Shown: piece after piece, positions 26,391-38,941 of the stretch
Position numbering within the stretch: position 1 is the first letter of the stretch
How the letters are laid out: each line of letters opens with the position of its first letter
Assembly: GCF_021696945.1 (NCBI RefSeq)
Contig: NZ_JACYHE010000019.1
Location: 1-64,000, forward strand
Length of the DNA stretch: 64,000 nt
Reading direction: 5' to 3'
Source of the DNA: Streptomyces sp. JJ36
GTDB taxonomy: Bacteria; Actinomycetota; Actinomycetes; Streptomycetales; Streptomycetaceae
The notes under the pieces: model-generated
Seen by the model: the letters and a program-made list of their open reading frames with translations, nothing else
Told to the model about the DNA's origin: nothing
Databases searched by the model: none
Position numbers and translations under genes: made by a program

Positions 26391-27314
26391 ATGGTCAGTT
26401 CATCCCACGAGGCGATGCACCGCATCTTCCAGGAGGACCCGGGAGTCTTCGCCCGCACCTTCCGGGATCTCGGTCTCCCCTTCCGCGAACCCGCCGCAGT
26501 CTCGCTGCTGCCGACCGATCTCACCGAGATCCGGCCGCTGGAACGCCGGCTGGACACCCTGCTGCGCTTCGACCTCGCCACCGGAGAGAGCTTTCTCCTC
26601 GCCGTCGAGGCACAGGGCAAGAAGGACCCGGACAAGCACGCGAGCTGGGCGTACTACCTGGCACACCTGTACGCCAAGTACAAGCTGCCGCCGGTGCTGC
26701 TGGTGGTGTGCCAGGACCAGCGGACCGCCGCCTGGGCCGAGGCCCCGGCACGCATCGGGCCACCCGAGTGGCCTGCCCTCACCCTGCGCCCGCTCGTGCT
26801 CGGCCCGCACAACGTGCCGGCCATCACCGATCCCGCCCGTGCCGCGCAGGACATCCCGCTCGCCACGCTGTCGGCGATGACGCACGGCAAGGATCCGCAT
26901 GCCGATGAGATACTGAGGGCGCTGGCCTCCGCCCTGAAGACGCTCGACGAAGACACCGCGAGCATCTTCATCGAAATCACCGAACTCGGCCTGGGCAGCA
27001 CCCGGGCAGCGCAGACCTGGAGGAACCTGATGGCCGTCGATCTCTCCTTCTTCCGCTCCGAAACCAGCCAGCGTCTCCGGGCCGAGGGCCGCGCCGAAGG
27101 CCACGCCGAAGGCCACGCCGAAGGCCGCGCCGAGGGCCACGCCGAAGGCCGCGCCCAAGACATCCTCCTGCTGCTGGAACGCCGCGGTATCGACGTTCCC
27201 GACGAGGCACGCCAGCGCATCGCCACCTGCCGGGACCTCGACACCCTCGGTAGCTGGTTCACCCGCGCGGTCGCAGCGACGTCTGCCGACGAGCTCTTCG
27301 CCGAGGACTCCTGA
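26391..27314 (+). CDS. Rpn-like PD-(D/E)XK nuclease with C-terminal tetrapeptide repeats
   Basis: 307 residues from ATG 26391 (MVSSSHEAMHRIFQEDPG), the start of the many Streptomyces relatives I recall. The N-terminal part has a PD-(D/E)XK-like layout of Rpn type: ERRLDTLLRFDL (Asp), FLLAVEAQGKKD (ExQ), and WAYYLAHLYAKYKLPPVLLV. Then comes a helical part ending in FIEITELGLG. The C-terminal 94 residues form a separate unit: MAVDLSFFRSETSQRLR, six four-residue repeats of AEGR/AEGH type, ILLLLERRGIDVPDEARQRI, and WFTRAVAATSADELF. Rpn proteins are DNases that act as toxins in phage defence and are blocked by their own C-terminal fragment; the assignment here rests on motifs, not a search. It overlaps the next gene by TGATG. 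Confidence 0.75.
   Translation: MVSSSHEAMHRIFQEDPGVFARTFRDLGLPFREPAAVSLLPTDLTEIRPLERRLDTLLRFDLATGESFLLAVEAQGKKDPDKHASWAYYLAHLYAKYKLPPVLLVVCQDQRTAAWAEAPARIGPPEWPALTLRPLVLGPHNVPAITDPARAAQDIPLATLSAMTHGKDPHADEILRALASALKTLDEDTASIFIEITELGLGSTRAAQTWRNLMAVDLSFFRSETSQRLRAEGRAEGHAEGHAEGRAEGHAEGRAQDILLLLERRGIDVPDEARQRIATCRDLDTLGSWFTRAVAATSADELFAEDS
27030..27314 (+). CDS. Predicted internal gene: Rpn C-terminal antitoxin-like product
   Basis: In-frame ATG at 27030 inside the Rpn-like gene, with GGAGG exactly 6 bases upstream (27019-27023). It would give a 94-residue protein MAVDLSFFRSETSQRLRAEG... covering the repeats and the end domain. The next gene starts at the homologous position ([17 protein letters not shown]), which is independent support that this is a true start. 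In E. coli Rpn systems the separately made C-terminal fragment dimerises and inhibits the full-length nuclease. That role is inferred here. Confidence 0.55.
   Translation: MAVDLSFFRSETSQRLRAEGRAEGHAEGHAEGRAEGHAEGRAQDILLLLERRGIDVPDEARQRIATCRDLDTLGSWFTRAVAATSADELFAEDS
27081..27152 (+). repeat. Six 12-bp tandem repeats inside the Rpn-like gene
   Basis: Units of the form GCCGAAGGCCAC or GCCGAGGGCCGC, six in a row, encoding AEGR/AEGH. A change in copy number keeps the frame and alters the predicted dimer helix length. Confidence 0.85.
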
Positions 27315-27565
27315 TGAGCGTCCCGCTCTCCTTCTACCGCTCCATGACCAGCCACCGGCTTCGCGCCGAGGGCCGTATCCAGGGACGCATCGAGGGACGC
27401 GTCGAGAGCATTCTTCTGGTACTGGAGAAGCGCGGTATCGAGGTCCCCGACGAGGCGCGTGAGCGCATCACCACCTGCCGGGACTTCGGTATTCTCCGCA
27501 CCTGGTTCACCCGCGCCGCCACCGTGGCATCCGCCGACGAGCTCTTCGCCCCGCCGGAGAGCTGA
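27314..27565 (+). CDS. Free-standing copy of the Rpn C-terminal domain
   Basis: 83 residues, [20 protein letters not shown], a short repeat tract ([12 protein letters not shown]), [20 protein letters not shown] and [15 protein letters not shown]. It is homologous over its whole length to the last 94 residues of the preceding protein, with fewer and more diverged repeats. The ATG shares one base with the upstream stop (TGATG), and GAGGA lies 6 bases before it. It has no nuclease part. It may be a tandem-duplication remnant, or a dedicated antitoxin made alongside the nuclease; the intact frame, good start and coupling favour a made protein. Confidence 0.7.
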   Translation: MSVPLSFYRSMTSHRLRAEGRIQGRIEGRVESILLVLEKRGIEVPDEARERITTCRDFGILRTWFTRAATVASADELFAPPES

Positions 27566-27590
27566 CCCCGGCGCCCGCCGGCCGACGCAC

Positions 27591-27630
27591 GAAGGGGGCC
27601 CGTACGACCGAGGTCGTACGGGCCCCCTTC
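27591..27630. terminator. Bidirectional terminator between Rpn locus and tuf
   Basis: 19-base arm GAAGGGGGCCCGTACGACC and its exact complement, separated by two bases (a 4-6 base loop in practice). It serves the plus-strand locus and the minus-strand tuf. Confidence 0.85.
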
Positions 27631-27669
27631 TCCGGCCGGGGCCGGGAGGTGCGCCTCAGGCGCGGCGGG

Positions 27670-28863
27670 TCACTTGAGGATCTTGGTGACCTGGCCGGCG
27701 CCCACGGTGCGGCCACCCTCGCGGATGGCGAACTTCAGGCCCTCCTCCATGGCGACCGGCTGGATGAGCTGGACGCTCATCTCGGTGTTGTCGCCCGGCA
27801 TGACCATCTCGGTGCCCTCGGGGAGGGTCACCACGCCGGTCACGTCGGTGGTACGGAAGTAGAACTGCGGGCGGTAGTTGTTGAAGAACGGGGTGTGGCG
27901 ACCGCCCTCGTCCTTCGACAGGATGTACGCCTGCGCCTCGAACTCCGTGTGCGGGGTGACCGAGCCCGGCTTGATGATGACCTGGCCGCGCTCGACGTCC
28001 TCGCGCTTGATGCCGCGGAGCAGCAGACCGACGTTCTCACCGGCCTGGCCCTCGTCCAGCAGCTTCCGGAACATCTCGATACCGGTGACCGTGGTGGACG
28101 TCTTGTCGTCCTTGATACCGATGATGTCGACGTTCTCGTTGACCTTGAGGACACCACGCTCGATACGGCCGGTGACGACCGTGCCGCGGCCGGTGATGGT
28201 GAAGACGTCCTCGATGGGCATCAGGAACGGCTTGTCGGTGTCGCGCTGCGGCTCCGGGATCGCCTCGTCGACGGCGTGCATCAGGTCGACGACGGACTGG
28301 CCCCACTTCTCGTCGCCCTCGAGGGCCTTGAGCGCGGAGACCTTGACGACCGGAACCTCGTCGCCCGGGAACTCGTACTCGGAGAGCAGCTCACGGACCT
28401 CGAGCTCCACGAGCTCCATGATCTCCTCGTCGTCCACCATGTCGGCCTTGTTCAGGGCGACGACGATGTACGGCACGCCGACCTGGCGGGCCAGGAGCAC
28501 GTGCTCCTTGGTCTGCGGCATCGGGCCGTCGGTGGCGGCGACCACGAGGATGGCGCCGTCCATCTGCGCGGCACCGGTGATCATGTTCTTGATGTAGTCC
28601 GCGTGACCCGGGCAGTCGACGTGGGCGTAGTGACGGTTCTCCGTCTGGTACTCGACGTGCGCGATGGAGATGGTGATACCGCGCTGGCGCTCCTCGGGAG
28701 CCTTGTCGATGTTCTCGAACGCCGAAGCCTCGTTGAGGTCCGGGTAAGCGTCGTGCAGCACCTTGGTGATCGCCGCGGTAAGGGTGGTCTTACCGTGGTC
28801 GATGTGACCGATGGTGCCGATGTTGACGTGCGGCTTAGTCCGCTCGAACTTCGCCTTCGCCAC
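27670..28863 (-). CDS. tuf: Elongation factor Tu
   Basis: 397 residues; GTPase that brings aminoacyl-tRNA to the ribosome. GHIDHGKT at 19-26, [18 protein letters not shown]. The C-terminus [15 protein letters not shown] has the kirromycin-sensitive type residues (no change at the 375/378 region is evident). GTG start. Last gene of the str operon; the 233-base gap after fusA, with a direct repeat, may hold a separate promoter. Confidence 0.99.
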   Translation of the reverse strand: MAKAKFERTKPHVNIGTIGHIDHGKTTLTAAITKVLHDAYPDLNEASAFENIDKAPEERQRGITISIAHVEYQTENRHYAHVDCPGHADYIKNMITGAAQMDGAILVVAATDGPMPQTKEHVLLARQVGVPYIVVALNKADMVDDEEIMELVELEVRELLSEYEFPGDEVPVVKVSALKALEGDEKWGQSVVDLMHAVDEAIPEPQRDTDKPFLMPIEDVFTITGRGTVVTGRIERGVLKVNENVDIIGIKDDKTSTTVTGIEMFRKLLDEGQAGENVGLLLRGIKREDVERGQVIIKPGSVTPHTEFEAQAYILSKDEGGRHTPFFNNYRPQFYFRTTDVTGVVTLPEGTEMVMPGDNTEMSVQLIQPVAMEEGLKFAIREGGRTVGAGQVTKILK

Positions 28864-29004
28864 TGGGGTCCTCCTGTGGACTGGTGCTGTACGCCCGCCG
28901 CGCCTTGCGGAGGGGTTCAGGTGGTCGTACCGAACCGGTCAGGACCCCGAGGGGGATGCCCTTGACCGTTTCGTCTTCTGGGCCGGCGGCCGGGGCCCGA
29001 CGCA

Positions 29005-29029
29005 GATCACCGGGTGGGATCACCGGGTG
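29005..29029. repeat. Direct repeat in the fusA-tuf gap
   Basis: GATCACCGGGTG occurs at 29005-29016 and 29018-29029, one 13-base period. Each copy contains the small palindrome CACCGGGTG. It could be a paired binding site for a regulator of tuf. Confidence 0.45.
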
Positions 29030-29096
29030 TTCTGCGCCGTATGCCCCGAATGCCTTTGCTCCAGCCTAGTGGGTGCGCAGCTCCGGGAATCCGGAG

Positions 29097-31220
29097 TTAC
29101 TCGCCCTTGGCCTTCGCGATGATCTCCTCGGCGACGTTCTTGGGAACCTCGGCGTAGGAGTCGAACTGCATCGAGTAGCTTGCGCGACCGGAGGTCTTGC
29201 TGCGCAGGTCACCGACGTAACCGAACATCTCCGAGAGCGGCACCAGGCCCTTGACGAGCTTGTTGACGCCCCGCTCCTCCATGGCCTGAACCTGGCCACG
29301 GCGGGAGTTGATGTCGCCGATCACGTCGCCCATGTACTCCTCGGGCGTCGTGACGTCCACGGCCATCATCGGCTCGAGCAGAGCCGGGCTGGCCTTCCGG
29401 GCGGCGTCCTTGAAGGCCATCGAACCGGCGATCTTGAACGCCATCTCGGAGGAGTCGACCTCGTGGAACTGCCCGTCGAGCAGGGTCACGCGGACGCCGG
29501 TGAGCGGGTAGCCCGCGAGCACGCCGAACTCCATGGCCTCCTGGCAGCCCGCGTCCACGGACGGGATGTACTCCCGCGGGATGCGGCCACCGGTGACCTT
29601 GTTGACGAACTCGTAGCCGTCGCCCTCGAGCGGCTCGATCTCGATCTGCACCTTCGCGAACTGGCCGGAACCGCCGGTCTGCTTCTTGTGCGTGTACTCG
29701 ACCTTCTCGACCCGCTTGCGCAGGGTCTCGCGGTAGGCCACCTGCGGCTTACCGACGTTGGCCTCGACCTTGAACTCGCGCTTCATCCGGTCGACGAGCA
29801 CGTCGAGGTGCAGCTCGCCCATCCCCGCGATGATGGTCTGGCCGGTCTCCTCGTTCGTCTTGACCTGGAAGGACGGGTCCTCCTCGGCCAGCCGCTGGAT
29901 CGCGACGCCCAGCTTCTCCTGGTCGCCCTTGGACTTCGGCTCGATGGCGACCTCGATCACCGGGGCCGGGAACTCCATGGACTCCAGGATCACCTGGTTC
30001 GTCGCGTCGCAGAGCGTCTCACCGGTGGTGGTCTGCTTCAGCCCCATGACCGCGACGATGTCGCCGGCGCCCACCGAGTCGATCTCCTCACGCTTGTTCG
30101 CGTGCATCCGGTAGATCTTCCCGATGCGCTCCTTCTTGCCCTTGACCGAGTTCATCACCTGGCTGCCGGTCTGGATCCGGCCCGAGTAGACCCGGACGAA
30201 GGTGAGCTTGCCGAGGTGCGGGTCGCTCGCGATCTTGAAGGCGAGCGCCGACATCGGCTCCTCCTCCGACGGCCGCCGCTTCAGGACCTCGTCCGAGTCC
30301 TTCACGGAGTGGCCCTCGATGGCCTCGACGTCCAGCGGCGACGGCAGGTAGCTGACGACCGCGTCGAGCAGCGGCTGCACACCCTTGTTCTTGAACGCGG
30401 TACCGCAGAACACCGGGGTGACGGTGGTGCTGCCCTCGGCGCCGGTGGAGGCGAGGGTGATCCGGCGGATCGCCGCGATGAGCTGCTCCTCGGAGGGCTC
30501 CTGGCCCTCCAGGTACAGCTCCATCATCTCCTCGTCGTTCTCCGCGACGGCCTCGAGCAGCTTGCCGCGCCACTCCTCGGCGGCCTCGGTGTGCGTGTCC
30601 GGGATCTCGACGGTGTCGTACGCCTCGCCCAGCTTGGTCTCGGCGGACCACACCAGGGCCTTCATCTTCACCAGGTCGACGACGCCCTTGAAGTCGGCCT
30701 CGGTGCCGATCGGAAGCTGCATGACCAGCGGCACCGCACCCAGGCGGTCCTCGATCATGTCCACGCAGCGGTGGAACTCGGCGCCCGTACGGTCCAGCTT
30801 GTTGACGAAGCAGATGCGCGGCACGCCGTAGCGGTCCGCCTGCTGCCAGACGGTCTCGGACTGCGGCTCGACGCCGGCCACCCCGTCGAACACGGTCACG
30901 GCACCGTCGAGCACCCGCAGGGAACGCTCCACCTCGACGGTGAAGTCGACGTGGCCCGGGGTGTCGATGATGTTGATCGTGTAGTCGACGTTGTTGAGCG
31001 GCCAGTGGCAGGTGGTCGCGGCGGAGGTGATGGTGATGCCGCGCTCCTGCTCCTGCGCCATCCAGTCCATCGTGGCAGCGCCGTCGTGGACCTCACCGAT
31101 CTTGTAGCTCACACCGGTGTAGAACAGGATCCGCTCAGTGGTGGTCGTCTTGCCCGCGTCGATGTGGGCCATGATCCCGATGTTCCGGACCTTGGCCAGG
31201 TCAAGTGAAGTGGTAGCCAT
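29097..31220 (-). CDS. fusA: Elongation factor G
   Basis: 707 residues; translocase GTPase. G1 AHIDAGKT at 18-25, [10 protein letters not shown] (G3), [12 protein letters not shown] (G4). Domain IV contains [20 protein letters not shown] and [13 protein letters not shown]. No fusidic-acid type change can be called without an alignment. ATG start, 39 bases after rpsG. Confidence 0.99.
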   Translation of the reverse strand: MATTSLDLAKVRNIGIMAHIDAGKTTTTERILFYTGVSYKIGEVHDGAATMDWMAQEQERGITITSAATTCHWPLNNVDYTINIIDTPGHVDFTVEVERSLRVLDGAVTVFDGVAGVEPQSETVWQQADRYGVPRICFVNKLDRTGAEFHRCVDMIEDRLGAVPLVMQLPIGTEADFKGVVDLVKMKALVWSAETKLGEAYDTVEIPDTHTEAAEEWRGKLLEAVAENDEEMMELYLEGQEPSEEQLIAAIRRITLASTGAEGSTTVTPVFCGTAFKNKGVQPLLDAVVSYLPSPLDVEAIEGHSVKDSDEVLKRRPSEEEPMSALAFKIASDPHLGKLTFVRVYSGRIQTGSQVMNSVKGKKERIGKIYRMHANKREEIDSVGAGDIVAVMGLKQTTTGETLCDATNQVILESMEFPAPVIEVAIEPKSKGDQEKLGVAIQRLAEEDPSFQVKTNEETGQTIIAGMGELHLDVLVDRMKREFKVEANVGKPQVAYRETLRKRVEKVEYTHKKQTGGSGQFAKVQIEIEPLEGDGYEFVNKVTGGRIPREYIPSVDAGCQEAMEFGVLAGYPLTGVRVTLLDGQFHEVDSSEMAFKIAGSMAFKDAARKASPALLEPMMAVDVTTPEEYMGDVIGDINSRRGQVQAMEERGVNKLVKGLVPLSEMFGYVGDLRSKTSGRASYSMQFDSYAEVPKNVAEEIIAKAKGE

Positions 31221-31259
31221 GAGGCTTCAGTCTTCTCTCGGTCTCGATGGGGGTAGCGA

Positions 31260-31730
31260 CTACCAGCGGTAGTGCGCGAAGGCCTTGTTGGACTCGGCCA
31301 TCTTGTGGGTGTCCTCGCGCTTCTTCACGGCGGCGCCGAGCCCGTTGGAGGCGTCGAGCAGCTCGTTCATCAGACGCTCGGTCATGGTCTTCTCGCGGCG
31401 GGCGCGGGCGTAGCCGACCAGCCAGCGGAGGGCGAGCGTGGAGGCACGGCCGGGCTTGACCTCGACCGGGACCTGGTACGTCGCACCACCGACGCGGCGG
31501 GACTTGACCTCCAGCGTCGGCTTGATGTTGTCCAGCGCGCGCTTCAGGGTGATGACCGGGTCGTTGCCGGTCTTCTCCCGCAGGCCCTCCATGGCGCCGT
31601 AGACGATGCGCTCGGCGGTGGAGCGCTTGCCGTTCAGCAGCACCTTGTTGATGAGGGAGGTCACCAGAGGAGTGCCGTACACCGGGTCGATGATCACCGG
31701 CCGCTTCGGGGCGGGGCCCTTACGAGGCAT
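31260..31730 (-). CDS. rpsG: 30S ribosomal protein S7
   Basis: 156 residues; head assembly protein contacting the E site. [20 protein letters not shown] start, [20 protein letters not shown], ending [18 protein letters not shown]. The C-terminal helix is the full bacterial length. Two bases after rpsL. Confidence 0.99.
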   Translation of the reverse strand: MPRKGPAPKRPVIIDPVYGTPLVTSLINKVLLNGKRSTAERIVYGAMEGLREKTGNDPVITLKRALDNIKPTLEVKSRRVGGATYQVPVEVKPGRASTLALRWLVGYARARREKTMTERLMNELLDASNGLGAAVKKREDTHKMAESNKAFAHYRW

Positions 31731-31732
31731 GC

Positions 31733-32104
31733 TTACTTCTCCTTCTTGGCGCCGTAGCGGCTGCGAGCCTGCTTGCGGTTCTTGACGCCCTGCGTGTCGA
31801 GGGAGCCGCGGATGATCTTGTAGCGAACACCCGGCAGGTCCTTCACACGGCCGCCGCGCACGAGCACGATGGAGTGCTCCTGGAGGTTGTGGCCCTCACC
31901 CGGGATGTAAGCGGTGACCTCGATCCCGCTGGTCAGACGCACACGCGCGACCTTACGCAGGGCCGAGTTCGGCTTCTTCGGGGTGGTGGTGAAAACACGC
32001 GTGCAGACGCCCCGGCGCTGCGGCGAACCCTCGAGCGCGGGCGTCTTGTTCTTCTCGACCTTGTCCTGCCGGCCCTTGCGGACCAGCTGCTGGATCGTAG
32101 GCAC
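31733..32104 (-). CDS. rpsL: 30S ribosomal protein S12
   Basis: 123 residues, GTG start; decoding-centre protein. Lys43 (TTTPKKPNS) and Lys88 (GGRVKDLPG) are both the streptomycin-sensitive residues; classical resistance or antibiotic-overproduction alleles (K43N, K88E/R) are not present. First gene of the str operon, behind a 5' leader of about 200 nt. Confidence 0.99.
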   Translation of the reverse strand: MPTIQQLVRKGRQDKVEKNKTPALEGSPQRRGVCTRVFTTTPKKPNSALRKVARVRLTSGIEVTAYIPGEGHNLQEHSIVLVRGGRVKDLPGVRYKIIRGSLDTQGVKNRKQARSRYGAKKEK

Positions 32105-32157
32105 CGTTTCTCCGGTTTCTGTGTGCCGATCTCGGTAAAGCTAACCTGGGCCACCTT

Positions 32158-32184
32158 CTCCGACCCACGCGGTCGGGTGTGTCG
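32158..32184 (-). promoter_or_regulatory. Leader hairpin element of rpsL (shared with rpsJ)
   Basis: Minus-strand CGACACACCCGACC, loop GCGTG, GGTCGGAG; the inner stem CCGACC/GGTCGG competes with an outer stem CTCCGAC/GTCGGAG. It lies 54 bases before the rpsL start and about 130 bases into the predicted transcript. 26 of 27 bases match the element at 21600-21626. Confidence 0.65.
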
Positions 32185-32318
32185 GAGTCCGCAGACTCCC
32201 GCCGGAGGCGGAACTCCTCTGGCGGGAGAAGTGTGCAGACACCGGCATCCCCTCACCCCGCTCCCCGCGCGTAGGAGCGCATACGGGAGCGCAGGGGATA
32301 CCCCAGGCACAAGGTCAG

Positions 32319-32347
32319 AGCCTACCTAGCCGGTCGTCCCCGGTCAA
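32319..32347 (-). promoter_or_regulatory. Promoter of the str operon (rpsL)
   Basis: On the minus strand TTGACC (32347-32342), exactly 17 bases, TAGGCT (32324-32319). The predicted start is near 32312, giving a leader of about 208 nt with several hairpins, including CTCCCGCC/GGCGGGAG. Confidence 0.75.
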
Positions 32348-32461
32348 AACAAGCCCCCATGCCGAGGGGATCCGGTTCGTTCCCGCCCACAGCCGCCCGG
32401 ACGTCCCGGTTCGCCCCGGTACGGTCCGCGGCCGCCCGGAGCCACCCGGCGCCCGCTCGGG

Positions 32462-32962
32462 TCAGCCCGCGACCAGCACCAGCAGCAGGATGCCCAGCGC
32501 CACCCAGCCCAGCGCCAGCCCCGCGACCGCCGACCCGTCGCCCTGGTCCCCGGTCCGCCGGATCTCCGCCCGCGCCTTGTGCCCCAGGATCACCGCCGGC
32601 AGCCCGCTGACGCCCAGGGTGATCGGGGTGAGCAGACCGCAGACGAGGGCGCCGATCGCGGCGGCGTTGGTCGGCCGGGGCGGCGGTGGCGGCGAGAAGG
32701 CCGGATACGGCCGCCGGTAGGCCGGGTGCACCGGCGGGCCCGCGTAGGGCGGGCGCGGCTGGAAGACGGCCGGGACGGCCGGGGGCACGGCCCCGGGGCC
32801 GTGCGGGACGTCCGAGGTGAGCTGCTGGAGCTCCTCCAGAGTGCGGGCCGCGAGGGCACGCCCGGAGCGCTGGTCGTACTCCTCCTTGGTCAGCCGCCCC
32901 TCCGCGAAGGCAGCCCGCAGCACGTCGACGGTGCGTTCCCGATCCGCGTTCCCGGCGAGCAT
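32462..32962 (-). CDS. DUF1707/DUF4190 membrane protein
   Basis: 166 residues from ATG 32962, with GGAGGTGG 9 bases upstream. Residues 1-55 are a DUF1707 domain (GNADRERTVDVLRAAFAEGRLTKEEYDQR, related to SHOCT). The middle is Pro-rich and Tyr-rich (PRPPYAGPPVHPAYRRPYP), and the C-terminal 70 residues are a DUF4190-type two-helix membrane part (AIGALVCGLLTPITLG and VAGLALGWVALGILLLVLVAG). Common in actinobacteria, function unknown. It reads toward rpsL but is separated by 357 bases containing the rpsL promoter. Confidence 0.85.
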   Translation of the reverse strand: MLAGNADRERTVDVLRAAFAEGRLTKEEYDQRSGRALAARTLEELQQLTSDVPHGPGAVPPAVPAVFQPRPPYAGPPVHPAYRRPYPAFSPPPPPRPTNAAAIGALVCGLLTPITLGVSGLPAVILGHKARAEIRRTGDQGDGSAVAGLALGWVALGILLLVLVAG

Positions 32963-33320
32963 CGCAACCCCCACCTCCCCCGGACGACTGTACCCATCAT
33001 GACGGACACCCGCGGCGAAGGTGTGGTTCCGTGCCGGACCGAGCTCGTGCCGGGGCGCCCGGTCCACCTGCACCCGACCGGAGCGGCCGGCGACCGGCCA
33101 GGGCCGCCGGGTGGGGCCGGGAGAGTTCCGCGTCCACGCCGCAACGGGGCGGGGACGGCCGGCGACCGAGCCGCCCCCCGCCGGGCAGGGGCGACGGTGA
33201 CGTGCCGCGCAGCACCCCGGCACGCACCGACCCGGGGGCCCGGGGCTCCGGGCGCGGCGGGCAGAGCCCGGCGCGCCCGCGCGGCCCCCCGGGCCGGCGC
33301 GCCGCGGCCGGGCGGAAGGC

Positions 33321-33545
33321 TCAGCCGTCCGGCGTCTCCACGGGGGGCTCCCGGCTCAGCGCTCCGCTGGGGCACAGCCGCACCGCGTCCCGCGCCGCCT
33401 CATGCAGCGGCGGCGGCACCTCCGCCACCCGCAGCACCACCCGGCCGTCCTCCTCGCTCTGGTCGAAGAGCTCCGCCGAGGTCATCACGCAGAGCCCCGC
33501 CGAGCAGCACCGGTCCCGGTCCGCGCGCAGCCGCACCGGGATCAC
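33321..33545 (-). CDS. Ferredoxin, [3Fe-4S] type
   Basis: 74 residues; small electron carrier for the P450 encoded just upstream. Cluster ligands C-x5-C (RCCSAGLC) and a distal CP (VRLCPSGAL) give three Cys, the pattern of P450-linked [3Fe-4S] ferredoxins; the C-terminal tail is acidic and short. Start chosen at the GTG that overlaps the P450 stop as GTGA; the GTG one codon earlier is also possible. The reductase partner is not adjacent; the flavoprotein at the left edge is one candidate. Confidence 0.88.
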   Translation of the reverse strand: MIPVRLRADRDRCCSAGLCVMTSAELFDQSEEDGRVVLRVAEVPPPLHEAARDAVRLCPSGALSREPPVETPDG

Positions 33546-34708
33546 CACACGACGGGCAGCGACTCGACCCCGGCGACCAGGGTCCGGTCCCGCACCCGGA
33601 TCTCCTCCGGCGGCCGGGCCGACCGCAGGTCCGGGAACTCCGCGAGCAGCTCCCGGAGGGCGATCTGCAGCTCCAGCCGTGCCAGAGCCTGCCCGAGGCA
33701 CTGGTGGACGCCGTAGCCGAAGGCGAGGTGGCCGCGCGCGTCCCGGCCGAAGTCGAGGGTGCCGGGGTCGGCGAAGGCCGCCGGGTCGTGGTTGGCGCTG
33801 CGCAGGCTGAAGACGACCCCCTCGCCGGCCCGTACGGTCACCTCGTCGGTGAGCGGCACGTCCTCCAGCGCCACGCGCCCGATGCCGGCCCGGACCACCG
33901 AGAGAAAGCGCAGCAGCTCCTCGACGGCGGGCTTGATCAGCTCCGGGTCGGCGCGCAGCGCCGCCTGCCGCTCCGGCTCCCGGAAGAGGGTGAGCACGGC
34001 CAGGCCGATCATGTTGGCGGTGGTCTCGTGTCCCGCGACGAGCATCAGGCGGGCCATCGCCGTCACGTCGGCGTCGGACATCCCCGTGGCCTCCTGCCGC
34101 CGGACGGCCTGGCTCAGCAGGTCCTCCCCCGGGTGGGCCCGCTTCGCGGCGGCCAGCTCGCCCAGGTAGGCGCCGAGCGCCGCCATGGACTCCCCGGCCT
34201 CCTCGCCGGTCGCGTCGAAGCTGAGGATCACGCCGCTGTGGTGCTGGAACATCGCCCGGTCCGCGTACGGCACCCCGAGCAGCAGGCAGATCACCTGGGA
34301 GGGCAGCGGCAGCGCGAACCCGGCGACCAGGTCGGCGGGCGGCCCGGCGGCCCGCAGGGTGCCGAGCAGTTCCCGGGCGAGACGCGTCACCGGACCGCGC
34401 AGCGCCTCGATGCGGCGCATGGTGAAGACGGGGGTGAGGACCCGGCGCAGCACGTCGTGCCGGGGCGGGTCCATGCGCAGGAAGGAGAGCCCGCCCGGCT
34501 CCAGCGGGAGCGGAAGCAGGCGGGGGTAGCCCGGCTGCTGGTCGTCGGCGGAGAAGCGCGGGTCGGAGAGCACGGTGCGCACGTGGGCGTTGTCGCCGAC
34601 GACCCAGACGGTCCTCCCGTCCGGTAACGGGAAGCGGGCGGGTCCGGCGGCCCGCTCCGCCAGCGACTCGATCTCGGGGATGGCGGCGGCGGAGTTCTCC
34701 TGGGTCAC
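33542..34708 (-). CDS. Cytochrome P450
   Basis: 388-residue class I bacterial P450, a haem monooxygenase. GTG 34708 chosen: GGAGG is 6 bases upstream and the upstream frame is Pro/Arg filler. Motifs: I-helix AGHETTANMIG, K-helix EELLRFL (ExxR), and haem loop FGYGVHQCLGQA with the axial Cys. The N-terminus TQENSAAAIPEIESLAERAA is soluble, as expected. Together with the overlapping ferredoxin gene it forms a two-gene unit with no biosynthetic neighbours, so the substrate is unknown. It is inserted between rpoC and the str operon. Confidence 0.93.
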   Translation of the reverse strand: MTQENSAAAIPEIESLAERAAGPARFPLPDGRTVWVVGDNAHVRTVLSDPRFSADDQQPGYPRLLPLPLEPGGLSFLRMDPPRHDVLRRVLTPVFTMRRIEALRGPVTRLARELLGTLRAAGPPADLVAGFALPLPSQVICLLLGVPYADRAMFQHHSGVILSFDATGEEAGESMAALGAYLGELAAAKRAHPGEDLLSQAVRRQEATGMSDADVTAMARLMLVAGHETTANMIGLAVLTLFREPERQAALRADPELIKPAVEELLRFLSVVRAGIGRVALEDVPLTDEVTVRAGEGVVFSLRSANHDPAAFADPGTLDFGRDARGHLAFGYGVHQCLGQALARLELQIALRELLAEFPDLRSARPPEEIRVRDRTLVAGVESLPVVW

Positions 34709-34876
34709 GCGATCCTCCAACGGCGGGGCGGTGGGCGGCCGGGGTGGCTGCGCTCGCCCTCGCACCGTAGGAGCGCTCCCGCCGGGCCGACAGGGAGCAC
34801 GGGCGGGCGGCGTGTGCACGCCCGGCAGGCGGGGGCGCACACAACCGGCCCGGGGCGCGCCGGGCGCACACGCCGC

Positions 34877-34908
34877 AGGGCGGCCACCCCCGGAGGGGTG
34901 ACCGCCCT
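34877..34908 (-). terminator. Terminator after rpoC
   Basis: AGGGCGGCCACCCC / GGGGTGACCGCCCT, 14 positions with one mismatch and a 4-base loop, 39 bases after the rpoC stop. Confidence 0.75.
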
Positions 34909-34946
34909 GTACCGGCCCGTGGGCCGTGCCCGGCGCGCGGGGCGCC

Positions 34947-38846
<3,900 letters not shown>

Positions 38847-38941
38847 TCTCGTCAATCCCTCTCAGGGTCGTGTCAGTCAATGGTCTGAACGGGGTCGCGG
38901 GGAGAGCCGGCGGCACCGCCCGGGTGCCACCGGCCACCCCG

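Noticed and set aside
27081..27152. CRISPR-like array
   Set aside because: The 12-bp units are contiguous with no spacers and encode in-frame tetrapeptides.
27314..27565. Calling the short Rpn-like gene a pseudogene
   Set aside because: Frame intact, good ribosome binding site, TGATG coupling, and a start matching the internal start of the larger gene; kept as a gene, with remnant as the alternative.
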